A DNA stretch of 11,433 nucleotides from an uncultured Lachnospiraceae bacterium (GTDB lineage Bacteria; Bacillota; Clostridia; Lachnospirales; Lachnospiraceae): assembly GCA_900546495.1 (NCBI GenBank), contig URDN01000061.1, positions 1 through 11,433 on the forward strand, in the 5' to 3' direction. Made by a program: the position numbers and the translations under genes. The notes under the pieces are model-generated. The model had not been told where the DNA came from and did not search any database. It saw only the letters and a list, made by a program, of their open reading frames with translations. This document shows positions 1 through 6,405 of the stretch, in pieces (the first letter of the stretch is position 1; every line of letters starts with the position of its first letter).

Positions 1-11
1 AAACTTATTAA

Positions 12-52
12 CCTAGTAGTCTTGATTGACTACATCATTATTATACTAGGAG
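12..52 (+). promoter_or_regulatory. Inverted repeat able to sequester the thiM ribosome binding site
   Basis: Seen directly: CCTAGTA at 12-18 is the exact reverse complement of TACTAGG at 44-50, and AGG of the latter is part of the thiM Shine-Dalgarno AGGAG (48-52). Between them GTAGTC (16-21) can pair with GACTAC (28-33) around the loop TTGATT. The two pairings compete for GTA at 16-18, or can stack with CCTA/TAGG as the outer helix. Inference: translation of thiM may be controlled by hiding its ribosome binding site. It could be the expression platform of a TPP riboswitch whose aptamer would lie left of the window, but no aptamer sequence is visible here. Confidence 0.4.
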
Positions 53-60
53 AAAATAAA

Positions 61-882
61 ATGTTAGGAATATGTCTGGAAAATGTAAGAACACAGGTAC
101 CTTTGGTACACAACATTACGAATTATGTCACTGTAAATGATGTGGCAAATGTATTATTAGCCTGTGGCGGAAGCCCGATCATGGCAGATGAAGCAGAGGA
201 AGTAGAAGAAATCACATCAATCTGTGGAGGTCTGAGTATCAATATCGGTACATTAAATAAACGCACGATCGCAGGAATGTTGCTTGCAGGAAAACGTGCA
301 AATGATCTGGGACATCCGGTTTTACTTGATCCGGTTGGTGCAGGTGCATCCACGCTTCGTACTAATACGGCCATCGAACTGATGGAAAATTTACATCCGA
401 CCGTGATCCGTGGAAATATTTCCGAGATTAAGACACTGGCTTCCGGCAGTGGTACCACAAAAGGCGTAGATGCGGATGTGGCAGATGCCGTGACAGAGGA
501 TACTCTGGATCAGGCAGTTGCATTTGTGAAAAATTTTGCAAAGAAGAGTGGTTCTATCGTGGCAATCACCGGTGCGATCGATCTGGTGAGTGATGGAGAG
601 AAATGTTACGTCATCCGCAACGGCAGACCGGAGATGGGAAAAATCACGGGAACCGGCTGTCAGTTATCTGGTGTGATGACAGCATACATTACCGCAAATC
701 CGGACAACAAACTGGAAGCAGCAGCAGCGGCAGTCTGCGTCATGGGACTTGCCGGTGAGATCGGTTGGAACAACATGCAGGAAGGTGATGGCAATTCCAC
801 TTACCGCAACCGCATTATTGATGCCATCTACAACATGAGCGCGAAAATGTTAGATCAGGGGGCAAAATATGAAATTCGATAG
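61..882 (+). CDS. thiM: Hydroxyethylthiazole kinase ThiM
   Basis: Phosphorylates 4-methyl-5-(2-hydroxyethyl)thiazole to its phosphate, the salvage route for the thiazole half of thiamine; a soluble ribokinase-fold enzyme. At 273 residues it has the usual family length. Visible hallmarks are the N-terminal HNITNYVTVNDVAN block (residues 17-30), the CGGSPIM stretch, LLDPVGAGAS (88-97) and the anion-hole/catalytic GTGCQLSG motif with Cys200. The ATG at 61 is chosen over an in-frame upstream ATG at 22 because AGGAG at 48-52 is correctly spaced for 61, and the protein then begins as family members do. It overlaps thiE by 14 bases, which indicates translational coupling. The RBS lies in an inverted repeat that may regulate it. 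Identification is firm; transcriptional control is outside the window. Confidence 0.96.
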   Translation: MLGICLENVRTQVPLVHNITNYVTVNDVANVLLACGGSPIMADEAEEVEEITSICGGLSINIGTLNKRTIAGMLLAGKRANDLGHPVLLDPVGAGASTLRTNTAIELMENLHPTVIRGNISEIKTLASGSGTTKGVDADVADAVTEDTLDQAVAFVKNFAKKSGSIVAITGAIDLVSDGEKCYVIRNGRPEMGKITGTGCQLSGVMTAYITANPDNKLEAAAAAVCVMGLAGEIGWNNMQEGDGNSTYRNRIIDAIYNMSAKMLDQGAKYEIR

Positions 883-1525
883 AAATACATTGACAAAGGA
901 GCAGTTACTTTTATATGCAGTCACAGACCGCCACTGGTTAAACGGCAGAACCTTACATTCTGTAGTAAAAGAAAGTCTGGATGGCGGTGTGACTTTTGTA
1001 CAGTTAAGAGAAAAACAGCTGGATGAAGCACATTTTATGGAAGAAGCAAAGGACTTGCAGGTACTTTGCAAAGAGTATAATGTACCGTTTATTATTAATG
1101 ACAATGTGGATATCGCCCTTGCGATGGATGCAGACGGTGTGCATGTGGGACAGAGTGATATGGAGGCCGGAGATGTCCGTGCAAAATTAGGACCGGACAA
1201 GATCATCGGTGTGTCAGCTCAGACCGTAGAACAGGCGATTCTGGCAGAAAAGCACGGGGCAGATTATCTGGGGGTTGGCGCAGTATTCCCGACCAGTTCC
1301 AAAGATGACGCAGCAGAAGTGCCGCACGAGACATTAAAAGCAATCTGTGAAGCAGTATCCATTCCTGTTATTGCCATCGGCGGCATTACACAGGAAAATG
1401 TGTCTACACTGGCTGGAAGTGGTATTTGCGGTATTGCAGTGATCAGTGCGATCTATGCGCAGCCGGATATCAGAAAAGCAGCAGAAAATCTGAAAGCCAC
1501 AACGGCAGAGATGGTGAAGGCATGA
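869..1525 (+). CDS. thiE: Thiamine-phosphate synthase ThiE
   Basis: Couples HMP-PP with thiazole phosphate to give thiamine monophosphate and pyrophosphate. It is a 218-residue TIM barrel of normal length. Family motifs are in order: LYAVTDRHW (15-23), the substrate-binding FVQLREK (43-49), FIINDNVDIA (74-83), the DGVHVGQSDM block (89-98), GADYLGVGAVFPTSSK, IPVIAIGGI and GICGIAVISAI near the end. AGGGGG at 857-862 precedes ATG 869. The start lies inside the end of thiM (14-base overlap), and the stop TGA overlaps the ATG of the next gene (1522-1525). The three genes are therefore very probably one coupled translation unit. No missing residues were noticed. Confidence 0.96.
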   Translation: MKFDRNTLTKEQLLLYAVTDRHWLNGRTLHSVVKESLDGGVTFVQLREKQLDEAHFMEEAKDLQVLCKEYNVPFIINDNVDIALAMDADGVHVGQSDMEAGDVRAKLGPDKIIGVSAQTVEQAILAEKHGADYLGVGAVFPTSSKDDAAEVPHETLKAICEAVSIPVIAIGGITQENVSTLAGSGICGIAVISAIYAQPDIRKAAENLKATTAEMVKA

Positions 1526-2175
1526 TTCGCGGTGCAATTTTTGACTTAGATGGAGTATTACTGGATTCCATGGCCGTCTGGAATGACCTTGGAGTGCGAT
1601 ATCTGAGAAAACGCGGTATTGAGCCGGAAGATGGGCTGGGGCAGATCTTATTTTCCATGAGCATGGAGCAGGGCGCAGATTATTTAAAGGAGCAGTACCA
1701 TCTGCCAGATACTCCACAGAAAATTTTAAACGGCATTGAACAGATGATTCAGGACTTCTATTTTTACGAAGTACAGCCAAAAGAAGGCGCAAAAGAATTG
1801 TTACAGTTTTTGCAGAAGCAAAATGTAAAAATGATCGCGGCAACTTCCAGTCCGCGGGAGCATGTGACGAAAGCATTGCAGCGAAATGGTCTGTATGATT
1901 ATCTGCAGCAGATTTATACTACCGGGGAAGTGGGCGTCAGCAAGCATGAACCGGTGATTTATCAGCTGGCAGCAAATAGTCTTGGCACAAAACCAGAAGA
2001 AACACTGGTTTTTGAAGATTCTCTCTATGCATTGAAAACTGCAAAGAATGCAGGTTTTCGGGCAATCGGCGTATACGATGCTGATGGTGAGACCGATCAG
2101 GAAGGCGTGCGTCAGACCGGGGAGCTGTATTTGACTTCATTGCTGGAATTCCAGCAATACTGGATGGATCAGTAA
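1522..2175 (+). CDS. HAD-superfamily phosphatase coupled to thiE (candidate thiamine-phosphate or HMP-P phosphatase)
   Basis: A 217-residue haloacid dehalogenase-type hydrolase. All four HAD motifs are visible: motif I FDLDG with nucleophile Asp8 and acid/base Asp10, motif II ATSS (Thr108), motif III Lys141 in GVSKHEP, and motif IV FEDS (Glu165, Asp166). Residues of about 15-80 form a helical C1-type cap, as in the phosphoglycolate phosphatase/beta-phosphoglucomutase group. The ATG overlaps the thiE stop as ATGA, with GAAGG just upstream at 1516-1520. A start 96 bases earlier is in frame but lies inside thiE and lacks motif support. Inference from context: it may remove phosphate from thiamine phosphate, so that a thiamine pyrophosphokinase can finish the cofactor, or it may act on HMP-P or damaged intermediates. 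Sequence alone cannot fix the substrate. Confidence 0.9.
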   Translation: MIRGAIFDLDGVLLDSMAVWNDLGVRYLRKRGIEPEDGLGQILFSMSMEQGADYLKEQYHLPDTPQKILNGIEQMIQDFYFYEVQPKEGAKELLQFLQKQNVKMIAATSSPREHVTKALQRNGLYDYLQQIYTTGEVGVSKHEPVIYQLAANSLGTKPEETLVFEDSLYALKTAKNAGFRAIGVYDADGETDQEGVRQTGELYLTSLLEFQQYWMDQ

Positions 2176-2214
2176 CTAGTTGCGCTTTACTAAATGGGAA
2201 ACGAAGGAGAGGTG

Positions 2215-3027
2215 ATGAAGTATATGAAAACAGCAGTAACGATCGCCGGAAGTGATTCCAGCGGAGGCGCCGGTATCCAGGCGGATATCAAGACAATGAT
2301 GGCAAATGGAGTATATGCCATGAGTGCGATCACTGCCCTGACCGCCCAGAACACGACCGGTGTCAAAGGAATTTTAAACGCAACACCGGAGTTTTTGGGA
2401 CAGGAGCTGGACTGCATTTTTACGGATATTTTTCCGGATGCGGTCAAAATCGGTATGGTTTCCGAAAAAGCTCTGATCTGTGTGATTGCAGAAAAATTGA
2501 ATCAGTATCAGGCAAAAAATGTCGTGGTTGATCCGGTGATGGTGGCAACCAGCGGGGCACACCTCATCAGTGAGGATGCCATTGATACCTTGAAACAGAA
2601 ATTATTTCCACTGGCTACTGTGCTGACACCGAATATTCCGGAGGCAGAAGTGCTGACCGGTATGGAGATCAAAAGTGCAGAGGACATGATCAAAGCAGCA
2701 GAGCAGATTTCAAAGGAGTACGGCTGTGCGGTACTTTGCAAGGGCGGACATCAGATACATACGGCCAATGACCTGCTTTTTGCAGATGGCACGTATCACT
2801 GGTTTGAAGGAAAACGCATTGATAATCCAAATACCCATGGAACAGGATGCACTCTTTCTTCTGCAATCGCCTCCAATCTGGCAAAAGGCTATAATCTGCA
2901 GACCGCAGTAAAGCGTGCAAAAGAGTACATTTCCGGTGCGCTGGCAGCCATGCTGGATCTGGGAGCAGGCAGTGGTCCGATGGATCATGGCTTTGGCATT
3001 CATAATGAGTTTACCTCAGTAGATTAA
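2215..3027 (+). CDS. thiD: Bifunctional hydroxymethylpyrimidine/phosphomethylpyrimidine kinase ThiD
   Basis: Phosphorylates HMP and HMP-P successively to HMP-PP, the pyrimidine substrate of ThiE. It is a ribokinase-fold enzyme of about 270 residues. Motifs seen are AGSDSSGGAGIQADIKT near the N-terminus, NVVVDPVMVATSG, LTPNIPEAEVLTG, VLCKGGHQ and NTHGTGCTLSSA, whose Cys212 matches the conserved catalytic-loop cysteine. Three in-frame ATGs compete (2194, 2215, 2224). AGGAGAGG at 2205-2212 lies downstream of the first, which rules it out, and fits 2215 best. 2224 would give the classic MKTAVTIAGSD opening and is the alternative. The gap to the HAD gene is about 40 bases with no terminator, so it is likely in the same operon. 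Confidence 0.95.
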   Translation: MKYMKTAVTIAGSDSSGGAGIQADIKTMMANGVYAMSAITALTAQNTTGVKGILNATPEFLGQELDCIFTDIFPDAVKIGMVSEKALICVIAEKLNQYQAKNVVVDPVMVATSGAHLISEDAIDTLKQKLFPLATVLTPNIPEAEVLTGMEIKSAEDMIKAAEQISKEYGCAVLCKGGHQIHTANDLLFADGTYHWFEGKRIDNPNTHGTGCTLSSAIASNLAKGYNLQTAVKRAKEYISGALAAMLDLGAGSGPMDHGFGIHNEFTSVD

Positions 3028-3043
3028 GTAATGGTAAAAAAGA

Positions 3044-3076
3044 GCTTTTATCAGTAGTTTAAGCGATGATAAAGGC
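3044..3076 (+). other. Hairpin after thiD
   Basis: GCTTTTATCA (3044-3053) pairs with TGATAAAGGC (3067-3076), a 10-pair stem with one G-U, across a 13-base loop. It is followed by AAATTTAC and not a proper U run. It may be a weak or partial terminator, or a stabilising or processing hairpin between the thiD and thiW parts of the locus. Confidence 0.35.
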
Positions 3077-3079
3077 AAA

Positions 3080-3107
3080 TTTACATTTATAGATGAAGCA
3101 ATATAAC
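3080..3107 (+). promoter_or_regulatory. Possible promoter for thiW-thiC
   Basis: TTTACA at 3080-3085, a 16-base spacer and TATAAC at 3102-3107 resemble a sigma-A promoter in the 197-base gap between thiD and thiW. It would leave a leader of about 110 bases before thiW. The region is AT rich, so a chance match is possible. No TPP riboswitch consensus is visible in this gap. Confidence 0.3.
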
Positions 3108-3224
3108 TGATTTTTACTACCGAATATGTACTTATGGAAGATTGCAAATGAGAGTTGTATTCAGGTGGAAAAAATAAATAAGCAACATAAAAATAGCAAA
3201 CGATGAAAAGGAGGTAAAGAGAAA

Positions 3225-3758
3225 ATGAAACAGAGTGACACAGTGAAAAAACTTGCGATGGCGGGGGTACTGACAGCGGTAGCGGTTGTTGGCAGCCTGC
3301 TCAGTTTTCCGATTTTTGGAAGCAAATGTGCACCGGTTCAGCATATGGTAAATATTCTGGCAGCGGTAGTACTTGGTCCGGGATGGGGCGTCGGTATTGC
3401 GTTTTGTGCAAGCCTGATCCGTAATCTTCTGGGTCTGGGAAGCCTGATGGCATTTCCGGGAAGTATGATCGGTGCATTGTGCTGCGGTCTGGCTTACATG
3501 ACATTCCGAAAACTGTGGCTGACCTGTATCGCAGAGGCATCCGGAACTGGAATCCTTGGCGGACTTGCAGCTTATCCGGTTGCAAAACTGTTTATGGGAT
3601 TGAACCCGGGCGGTTTATTTGTATACATTGTGCCATTTCTTGTTTCCACAGTTGCAGGAAGTATCCTTGCATATTTTCTGGTAACAGCACTGCAAAAAGG
3701 CGGTGTGATCAATGCGTACAGACGCCCTGCGAAAAAAGAAATAAAAATAAGCCAATAA
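3225..3758 (+). CDS. thiW: ThiW, thiazole-specific substrate-binding (S) component of an ECF transporter
   Basis: Predicted membrane S-component that captures the thiazole precursor of thiamine and delivers it with a shared ECF energy module (EcfT, EcfA, EcfA'), which is not encoded here. At 177 residues it is very hydrophobic, with about five to six membrane segments. Signature stretches are FPIFGSKCAPVQHMVNILAAVVLGP (roughly residues 27-51) and RNLLGLGSLMAFPGSMIGALCCGLAY (roughly 66-91), typical of the ThiW family. A basic tail RRPAKKEIK ends it. AAGGAGGT at 3208-3215 is a near-perfect RBS, nine bases before the ATG. Its position between thiM/E/D and thiC supports supply of thiazole for ThiM. 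The thiazole specificity comes from established family knowledge and is not visible in individual residues. Confidence 0.9.
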   Translation: MKQSDTVKKLAMAGVLTAVAVVGSLLSFPIFGSKCAPVQHMVNILAAVVLGPGWGVGIAFCASLIRNLLGLGSLMAFPGSMIGALCCGLAYMTFRKLWLTCIAEASGTGILGGLAAYPVAKLFMGLNPGGLFVYIVPFLVSTVAGSILAYFLVTALQKGGVINAYRRPAKKEIKISQ

Positions 3759-3826
3759 AATATGCCGGCATGAAATGTACGAAAAAGGAATATAGAAAAT
3801 ATGCAGTAAGAATGTAGTAATGCATA

Positions 3827-3857
3827 GCGGCAGATTGGGGGCACCACCTTCTGTCGC
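3827..3857 (+). other. Hairpin in the thiW-thiC leader
   Basis: GCGGCAGA (3827-3834) pairs with TCTGTCGC (3850-3857) over eight pairs with one G-U, enclosing a G-rich loop. It lies about 100 bases before the thiC start, in a 199-base gap that also holds a perfect 10-base palindrome ATGCCGGCAT (3762-3771) and partial repeats of GTTGTGAG and GAACAAT (about 3869-3926). No U run follows, so it is not a normal terminator. A role in thiC leader regulation or mRNA stability is possible but unproven, and no TPP aptamer consensus is seen. Confidence 0.3.
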
Positions 3858-3957
3858 ATAAGAAAAATGTTGTGAGAACAATTTTGGGTGATAGGGAAAG
3901 AACAATCTGACACCGAAGTTGTGAGGAAAATCCACAGGATGGAAGAAGGAGAAAAAG

Positions 3958-5268
3958 ATGAGAAATTACACAACACAGATGGACGCAGCAAGAAAAGGAA
4001 TCGTAACACCGGAAATTGAGGCAGTTGCGAAGAAAGAACACATGACGTCCGAGGCGCTGATGAAGCTGGTAGCAGAGGGCAAAGTAGCCATCTGCGCAAA
4101 CAGGAATCATACCTGCTTGAATCCGGAGGGAGTCGGCAGCATGCTGCGTACCAAGATCAACGTAAATCTGGGAGTATCCAGAGACTGTAAAGATTACGAT
4201 ATCGAGATGCAGAAAGTAATGAGCGCGGTAAATCTGGGCGCTGAGGCGATCATGGATCTGTCTAGCCATGGAAATACACAGCCATTCAGAAGAAAGCTGA
4301 CAAGCGAATGTCCGGCCATGATCGGTACGGTTCCGGTATACGACAGCGTCATCCACTATCAGCGGGATCTGGCAACATTAACGGCCAAAGATTTTGTTGA
4401 TGTCATTCGGATGCATGCCGAAGATGGAGTGGATTTTGTGACACTCCACTGTGGAATTACAAGAAAGACCATTGAACAGATTAAAAAACATAAACGTAAA
4501 ATGAACATCGTAAGCCGTGGCGGAAGTCTGGTATTTGCATGGATGTGTATGACCGGAGAGGAAAATCCGTTTTACGAGTATTATGATGAAATCCTTGATA
4601 TCTGCGAGGAATATGATGTGACCATTTCTCTGGGTGATGCCTGCAGACCGGGTTGTCTGGCAGATGCCACAGACGTTTGCCAGATTGAAGAACTGGTAAG
4701 ACTTGGCGAGCTGACAAAAAGAGCATGGGAGCATAATGTACAGGTTATGGTAGAAGGACCGGGACATGTGCCGCTTGATCAGGTGGCTGCAAATATGAAA
4801 GTACAGCAGAGTATCTGCATGGGCGCACCGTTCTATGTATTAGGACCGATCGTAACCGATATCGCACCGGGATATGACCATATCACAAGTGCCATCGGTG
4901 GAGCAGTTGCAGCAATGAGTGGAGCAGCATTCCTTTGTTATGTCACACCTGCAGAGCATCTTGCACTGCCAAATGTCGATGATGTAAAACAGGGAATCAT
5001 CGCATCCAAAATCGCGGCTCATGCGGCAGATATTGCAAAAGGCGTTCCAGGAGCCAGAGACATCGATGATAAGATGGCAGATGCACGTCGGAAACTTGAC
5101 TGGGAAGCACAGTATGCGTGTGCATTGGATCCGGATACCGCCAGAGCGATCCGCGACAGCAGAAGCCCGGAAGAAGATCACAGTGATACCTGCAGTATGT
5201 GCGGAAAATTCTGTGCAGTGCGTAGTATGAATAAAGCACTTGCAGGGGAGTATATTGATATTTTATAA
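3958..5268 (+). CDS. thiC: Phosphomethylpyrimidine synthase ThiC
   Basis: Radical SAM enzyme that rearranges aminoimidazole ribonucleotide to HMP phosphate, the de novo source of the pyrimidine half of thiamine. It has 436 residues, the short clostridial-type form without the long N-terminal extension of proteobacterial ThiC. Conserved blocks are ANRNHTCLNPEGVG, MDLSSHGNTQPFRR, GVDFVTLHCGITR, SLGDACRPGCLADATD, MVEGPGHVPLDQ and LGPIVTDIAPGYDHITSAIGGA. The C-terminal [4Fe-4S] motif CSMCGKFC supplies Cys412, Cys415 and Cys419. AAGGAG at 3946-3951 precedes ATG 3958. It is the last gene of the thiamine locus; the next gene has its own promoter and riboswitch. The iron-sulfur and radical chemistry fits an anaerobe. 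Identification is firm. Confidence 0.97.
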   Translation: MRNYTTQMDAARKGIVTPEIEAVAKKEHMTSEALMKLVAEGKVAICANRNHTCLNPEGVGSMLRTKINVNLGVSRDCKDYDIEMQKVMSAVNLGAEAIMDLSSHGNTQPFRRKLTSECPAMIGTVPVYDSVIHYQRDLATLTAKDFVDVIRMHAEDGVDFVTLHCGITRKTIEQIKKHKRKMNIVSRGGSLVFAWMCMTGEENPFYEYYDEILDICEEYDVTISLGDACRPGCLADATDVCQIEELVRLGELTKRAWEHNVQVMVEGPGHVPLDQVAANMKVQQSICMGAPFYVLGPIVTDIAPGYDHITSAIGGAVAAMSGAAFLCYVTPAEHLALPNVDDVKQGIIASKIAAHAADIAKGVPGARDIDDKMADARRKLDWEAQYACALDPDTARAIRDSRSPEEDHSDTCSMCGKFCAVRSMNKALAGEYIDIL

Positions 5269-5277
5269 GAAAAAACA

Positions 5278-5306
5278 TTGACAAATCACCTTCATTAAGA
5301 TATTCT
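5278..5306 (+). promoter_or_regulatory. Sigma-A type promoter of the mntP leader
   Basis: A perfect -35 TTGACA (5278-5283), a 17-base spacer and -10 TATTCT (5301-5306) lie just after the thiC stop. Transcription would begin near 5313, a few bases before the first helix of the manganese riboswitch, which is what such a leader needs. An exact 11-base inverted repeat (TTCATTAAGAT, 5291-5301, against 5397-5407) has its first copy within the promoter spacer. Since that copy is upstream of the predicted start, it should not be in the RNA. Confidence 0.75.
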
Positions 5307-5318
5307 TTTAAGGAACTT

Positions 5319-5418
5319 CGTGAGGGAGTAGTTTGCACAGTAAGAATTGTGTGATTTGTCAACAACCTGTTTATCGTTTTTAGGATAATCTGGCAAATCT
5401 TAATGAATGAGACTCATG
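5319..5418 (+). promoter_or_regulatory. yybP-ykoY family manganese riboswitch aptamer
   Basis: Mn2+-sensing RNA in the leader of mntP. P1 is CGTGAG (5319-5324) paired with CTCATG (5413-5418). It is directly followed by the L1 consensus GGAGTAG (5325-5331), and on the other side preceded by AGA of the conserved AGAC (5410-5413), in the register known for this family. A small hairpin CACA/TGTG (5336-5339/5348-5351) follows, then a seven-pair helix ATTTGTC (5354-5360)/GGCAAAT (5392-5398) that encloses an inner hairpin TTATC/GATAA. The 3' strand of P1 is also part of the terminator that follows, so metal-stabilised P1 would block termination and switch mntP on. The identification rests on consensus motifs read by eye, not on a covariance search. 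Confidence 0.9.
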
Positions 5419-5472
5419 TATGTCAATAAGGATTAGGTTCTAATTCTATGGCATACATGGGTCTCTTTTTTT
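5409..5472 (+). terminator. Riboswitch-controlled intrinsic terminator
   Basis: The 16-base arm 5409-5424 (starting GAGACTCATG) pairs with 5450-5465 (ending CATGGGTCTC) with only isolated mismatches or wobbles, and seven T residues follow (5466-5472). An inner stem GGATTAG (5430-5436)/CTAATTC (5440-5446) caps it. Its 5' arm contains CTCATG, the 3' strand of the aptamer P1, so aptamer folding and termination are mutually exclusive. Confidence 0.9.
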
Positions 5473-5539
5473 GGACGCAGGTCGCAAAGCGACTGCGTTC
5501 GTGAGCAAATAGCGAAAGCGGATTGCGAATGTCCGCTTT
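5473..5539 (+). repeat. Paired GC-rich hairpins in the distal mntP leader, possible dispersed repeat
   Basis: Two adjacent inverted repeats: GGACGCA (5473-5479) plus GTCGC (5481-5485) pair with GCGAC plus TGCGTTC (5489-5500), and AAAGCGGA (5515-5522) pairs perfectly with TCCGCTTT (5532-5539). Both carry related CGCAAAGCG/GCGAAAGCG cores, and their base composition differs from the AT-rich surroundings. They lie after the terminator, so they would be in the read-through RNA. They resemble small palindromic intergenic repeats of Lachnospiraceae, but the copy number in this genome cannot be seen here. The remaining bases to 5667 show no clear signal. Confidence 0.4.
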
Positions 5540-5682
5540 ACAAATAATATGACAGTACACAGAAATTTTCCGGCGGAGTTGCAGGAAAATTGGATTGCAA
5601 TATGCAATAGAAGATGAAAAAATTGTGCATGAAACCGAGCGGTCAGATGAAAGATAAAAATACAATATGGAGGAATTGATTT

Positions 5683-6264
5683 ATGGGTTTCTTAGAACTG
5701 GCACTGATCGGTGTCGGTCTTTCTATGGATGCGTTTGCAGTATCGATCTGTAAAGGCTTAAGCATGCGAAAAGTAGATAAAAAATATATGCTTGTGCTGG
5801 CGGCATTTTTTGGAGGATTTCAGGCACTGATGCCGACACTGGGATGGTTTCTTGGAAGCCAGTTTCAGACTTACATTACAGCAATTGACCACTGGATCGC
5901 ATTTATTTTACTTACTTTGATCGGTGGAAAAATGATTTTGGATGTAATCAAAGAAAAAGGAGAAAACGAGGAAGTCTGTCCGGACGACAGTGTGCGTATC
6001 GATCTGAAGGAATTTTTTCTGTTGGCGGTTGCTACAAGTATTGATGCACTGGCTGTCGGCATCACATTTGCATTTCTGCAGGTAAAACTGGCATCTTCCG
6101 TTACAATTATCGGATGCATTACGTTCTGTTTTACGATTGCAGGTGTGCTGATCGGAAATGTATTTGGAACAAAATTCAAAGACAAAGCAACGATTCTTGG
6201 TGGCGTGATTTTAATCGCAATTGGTGTAAAAATTTTGCTGGAACATCTTGGAATTTTTGGGTGA
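5683..6264 (+). CDS. mntP: Manganese efflux pump MntP
   Basis: Exports Mn2+ across the cytoplasmic membrane and protects against manganese overload. The protein has 193 residues (E. coli MntP is about 188) with six predicted membrane segments arranged as two homologous halves. The paired signatures GLSMDAFAVS (Asp16) and ATSIDALAVG (Asp121) carry the conserved membrane aspartates required in this family. A charged loop of about residues 88-110 separates the halves. TGGAGGAA at 5668-5675 is a strong RBS for ATG 5683. The upstream yybP-ykoY riboswitch, with terminator and dedicated promoter, gives independent support for both the function and Mn2+-induced expression. Identification is firm. Confidence 0.95.
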   Translation: MGFLELALIGVGLSMDAFAVSICKGLSMRKVDKKYMLVLAAFFGGFQALMPTLGWFLGSQFQTYITAIDHWIAFILLTLIGGKMILDVIKEKGENEEVCPDDSVRIDLKEFFLLAVATSIDALAVGITFAFLQVKLASSVTIIGCITFCFTIAGVLIGNVFGTKFKDKATILGGVILIAIGVKILLEHLGIFG

Positions 6265-6311
6265 TAAACCGTTCGTCTGGTTAAATCTTATAGAAACAGA
6301 TATGGCATATA

Positions 6312-6350
6312 ACATCAACGCCAAAGCCTGTGCTGTTTGGAGATTGATGT
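6312..6350 (+). other. Two-part hairpin between mntP and caxA
   Basis: ACATCAA (6312-6318) pairs with TTGATGT (6344-6350), and inside it CCAAA (6321-6325) pairs with TTTGG (6336-6340), leaving a 10-base loop GCCTGTGCTG. There is no T run on either strand. It could be a weak terminator, a processing site or an unrecognised leader element of the exchanger gene that follows 55 bases later. Confidence 0.35.
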
Positions 6351-6405
6351 AAAATAAAAACATTGCGTATGTTATAAATAGCATGCAGCAGGAAAGGGAA
6401 AAGTT

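Noticed and set aside
22..47. Promoter-like TTGATT and TATACT just before thiM
   Set aside because: The spacer is only 14 bases, and the start point would fall at or after the ribosome binding site, leaving no usable leader.
3028..3957. Possible TPP riboswitch before thiW or thiC
   Set aside because: I searched both gaps by eye for the conserved CTGAGA and GAACCTGATC-type segments and found neither. A covariance search would be decisive.
3572..4356. Overlapping minus-strand frames across the thiW-thiC junction
   Set aside because: They are shadows of thiW and thiC with no family motifs or start signals.
5290..5407. Inverted repeat at 5290-5301/5397-5407 as an outer riboswitch helix
   Set aside because: The first copy lies between the -35 and -10 elements, upstream of the predicted transcription start, so it would not be in the RNA. 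The CGTGAG/CTCATG pairing is the proper P1.
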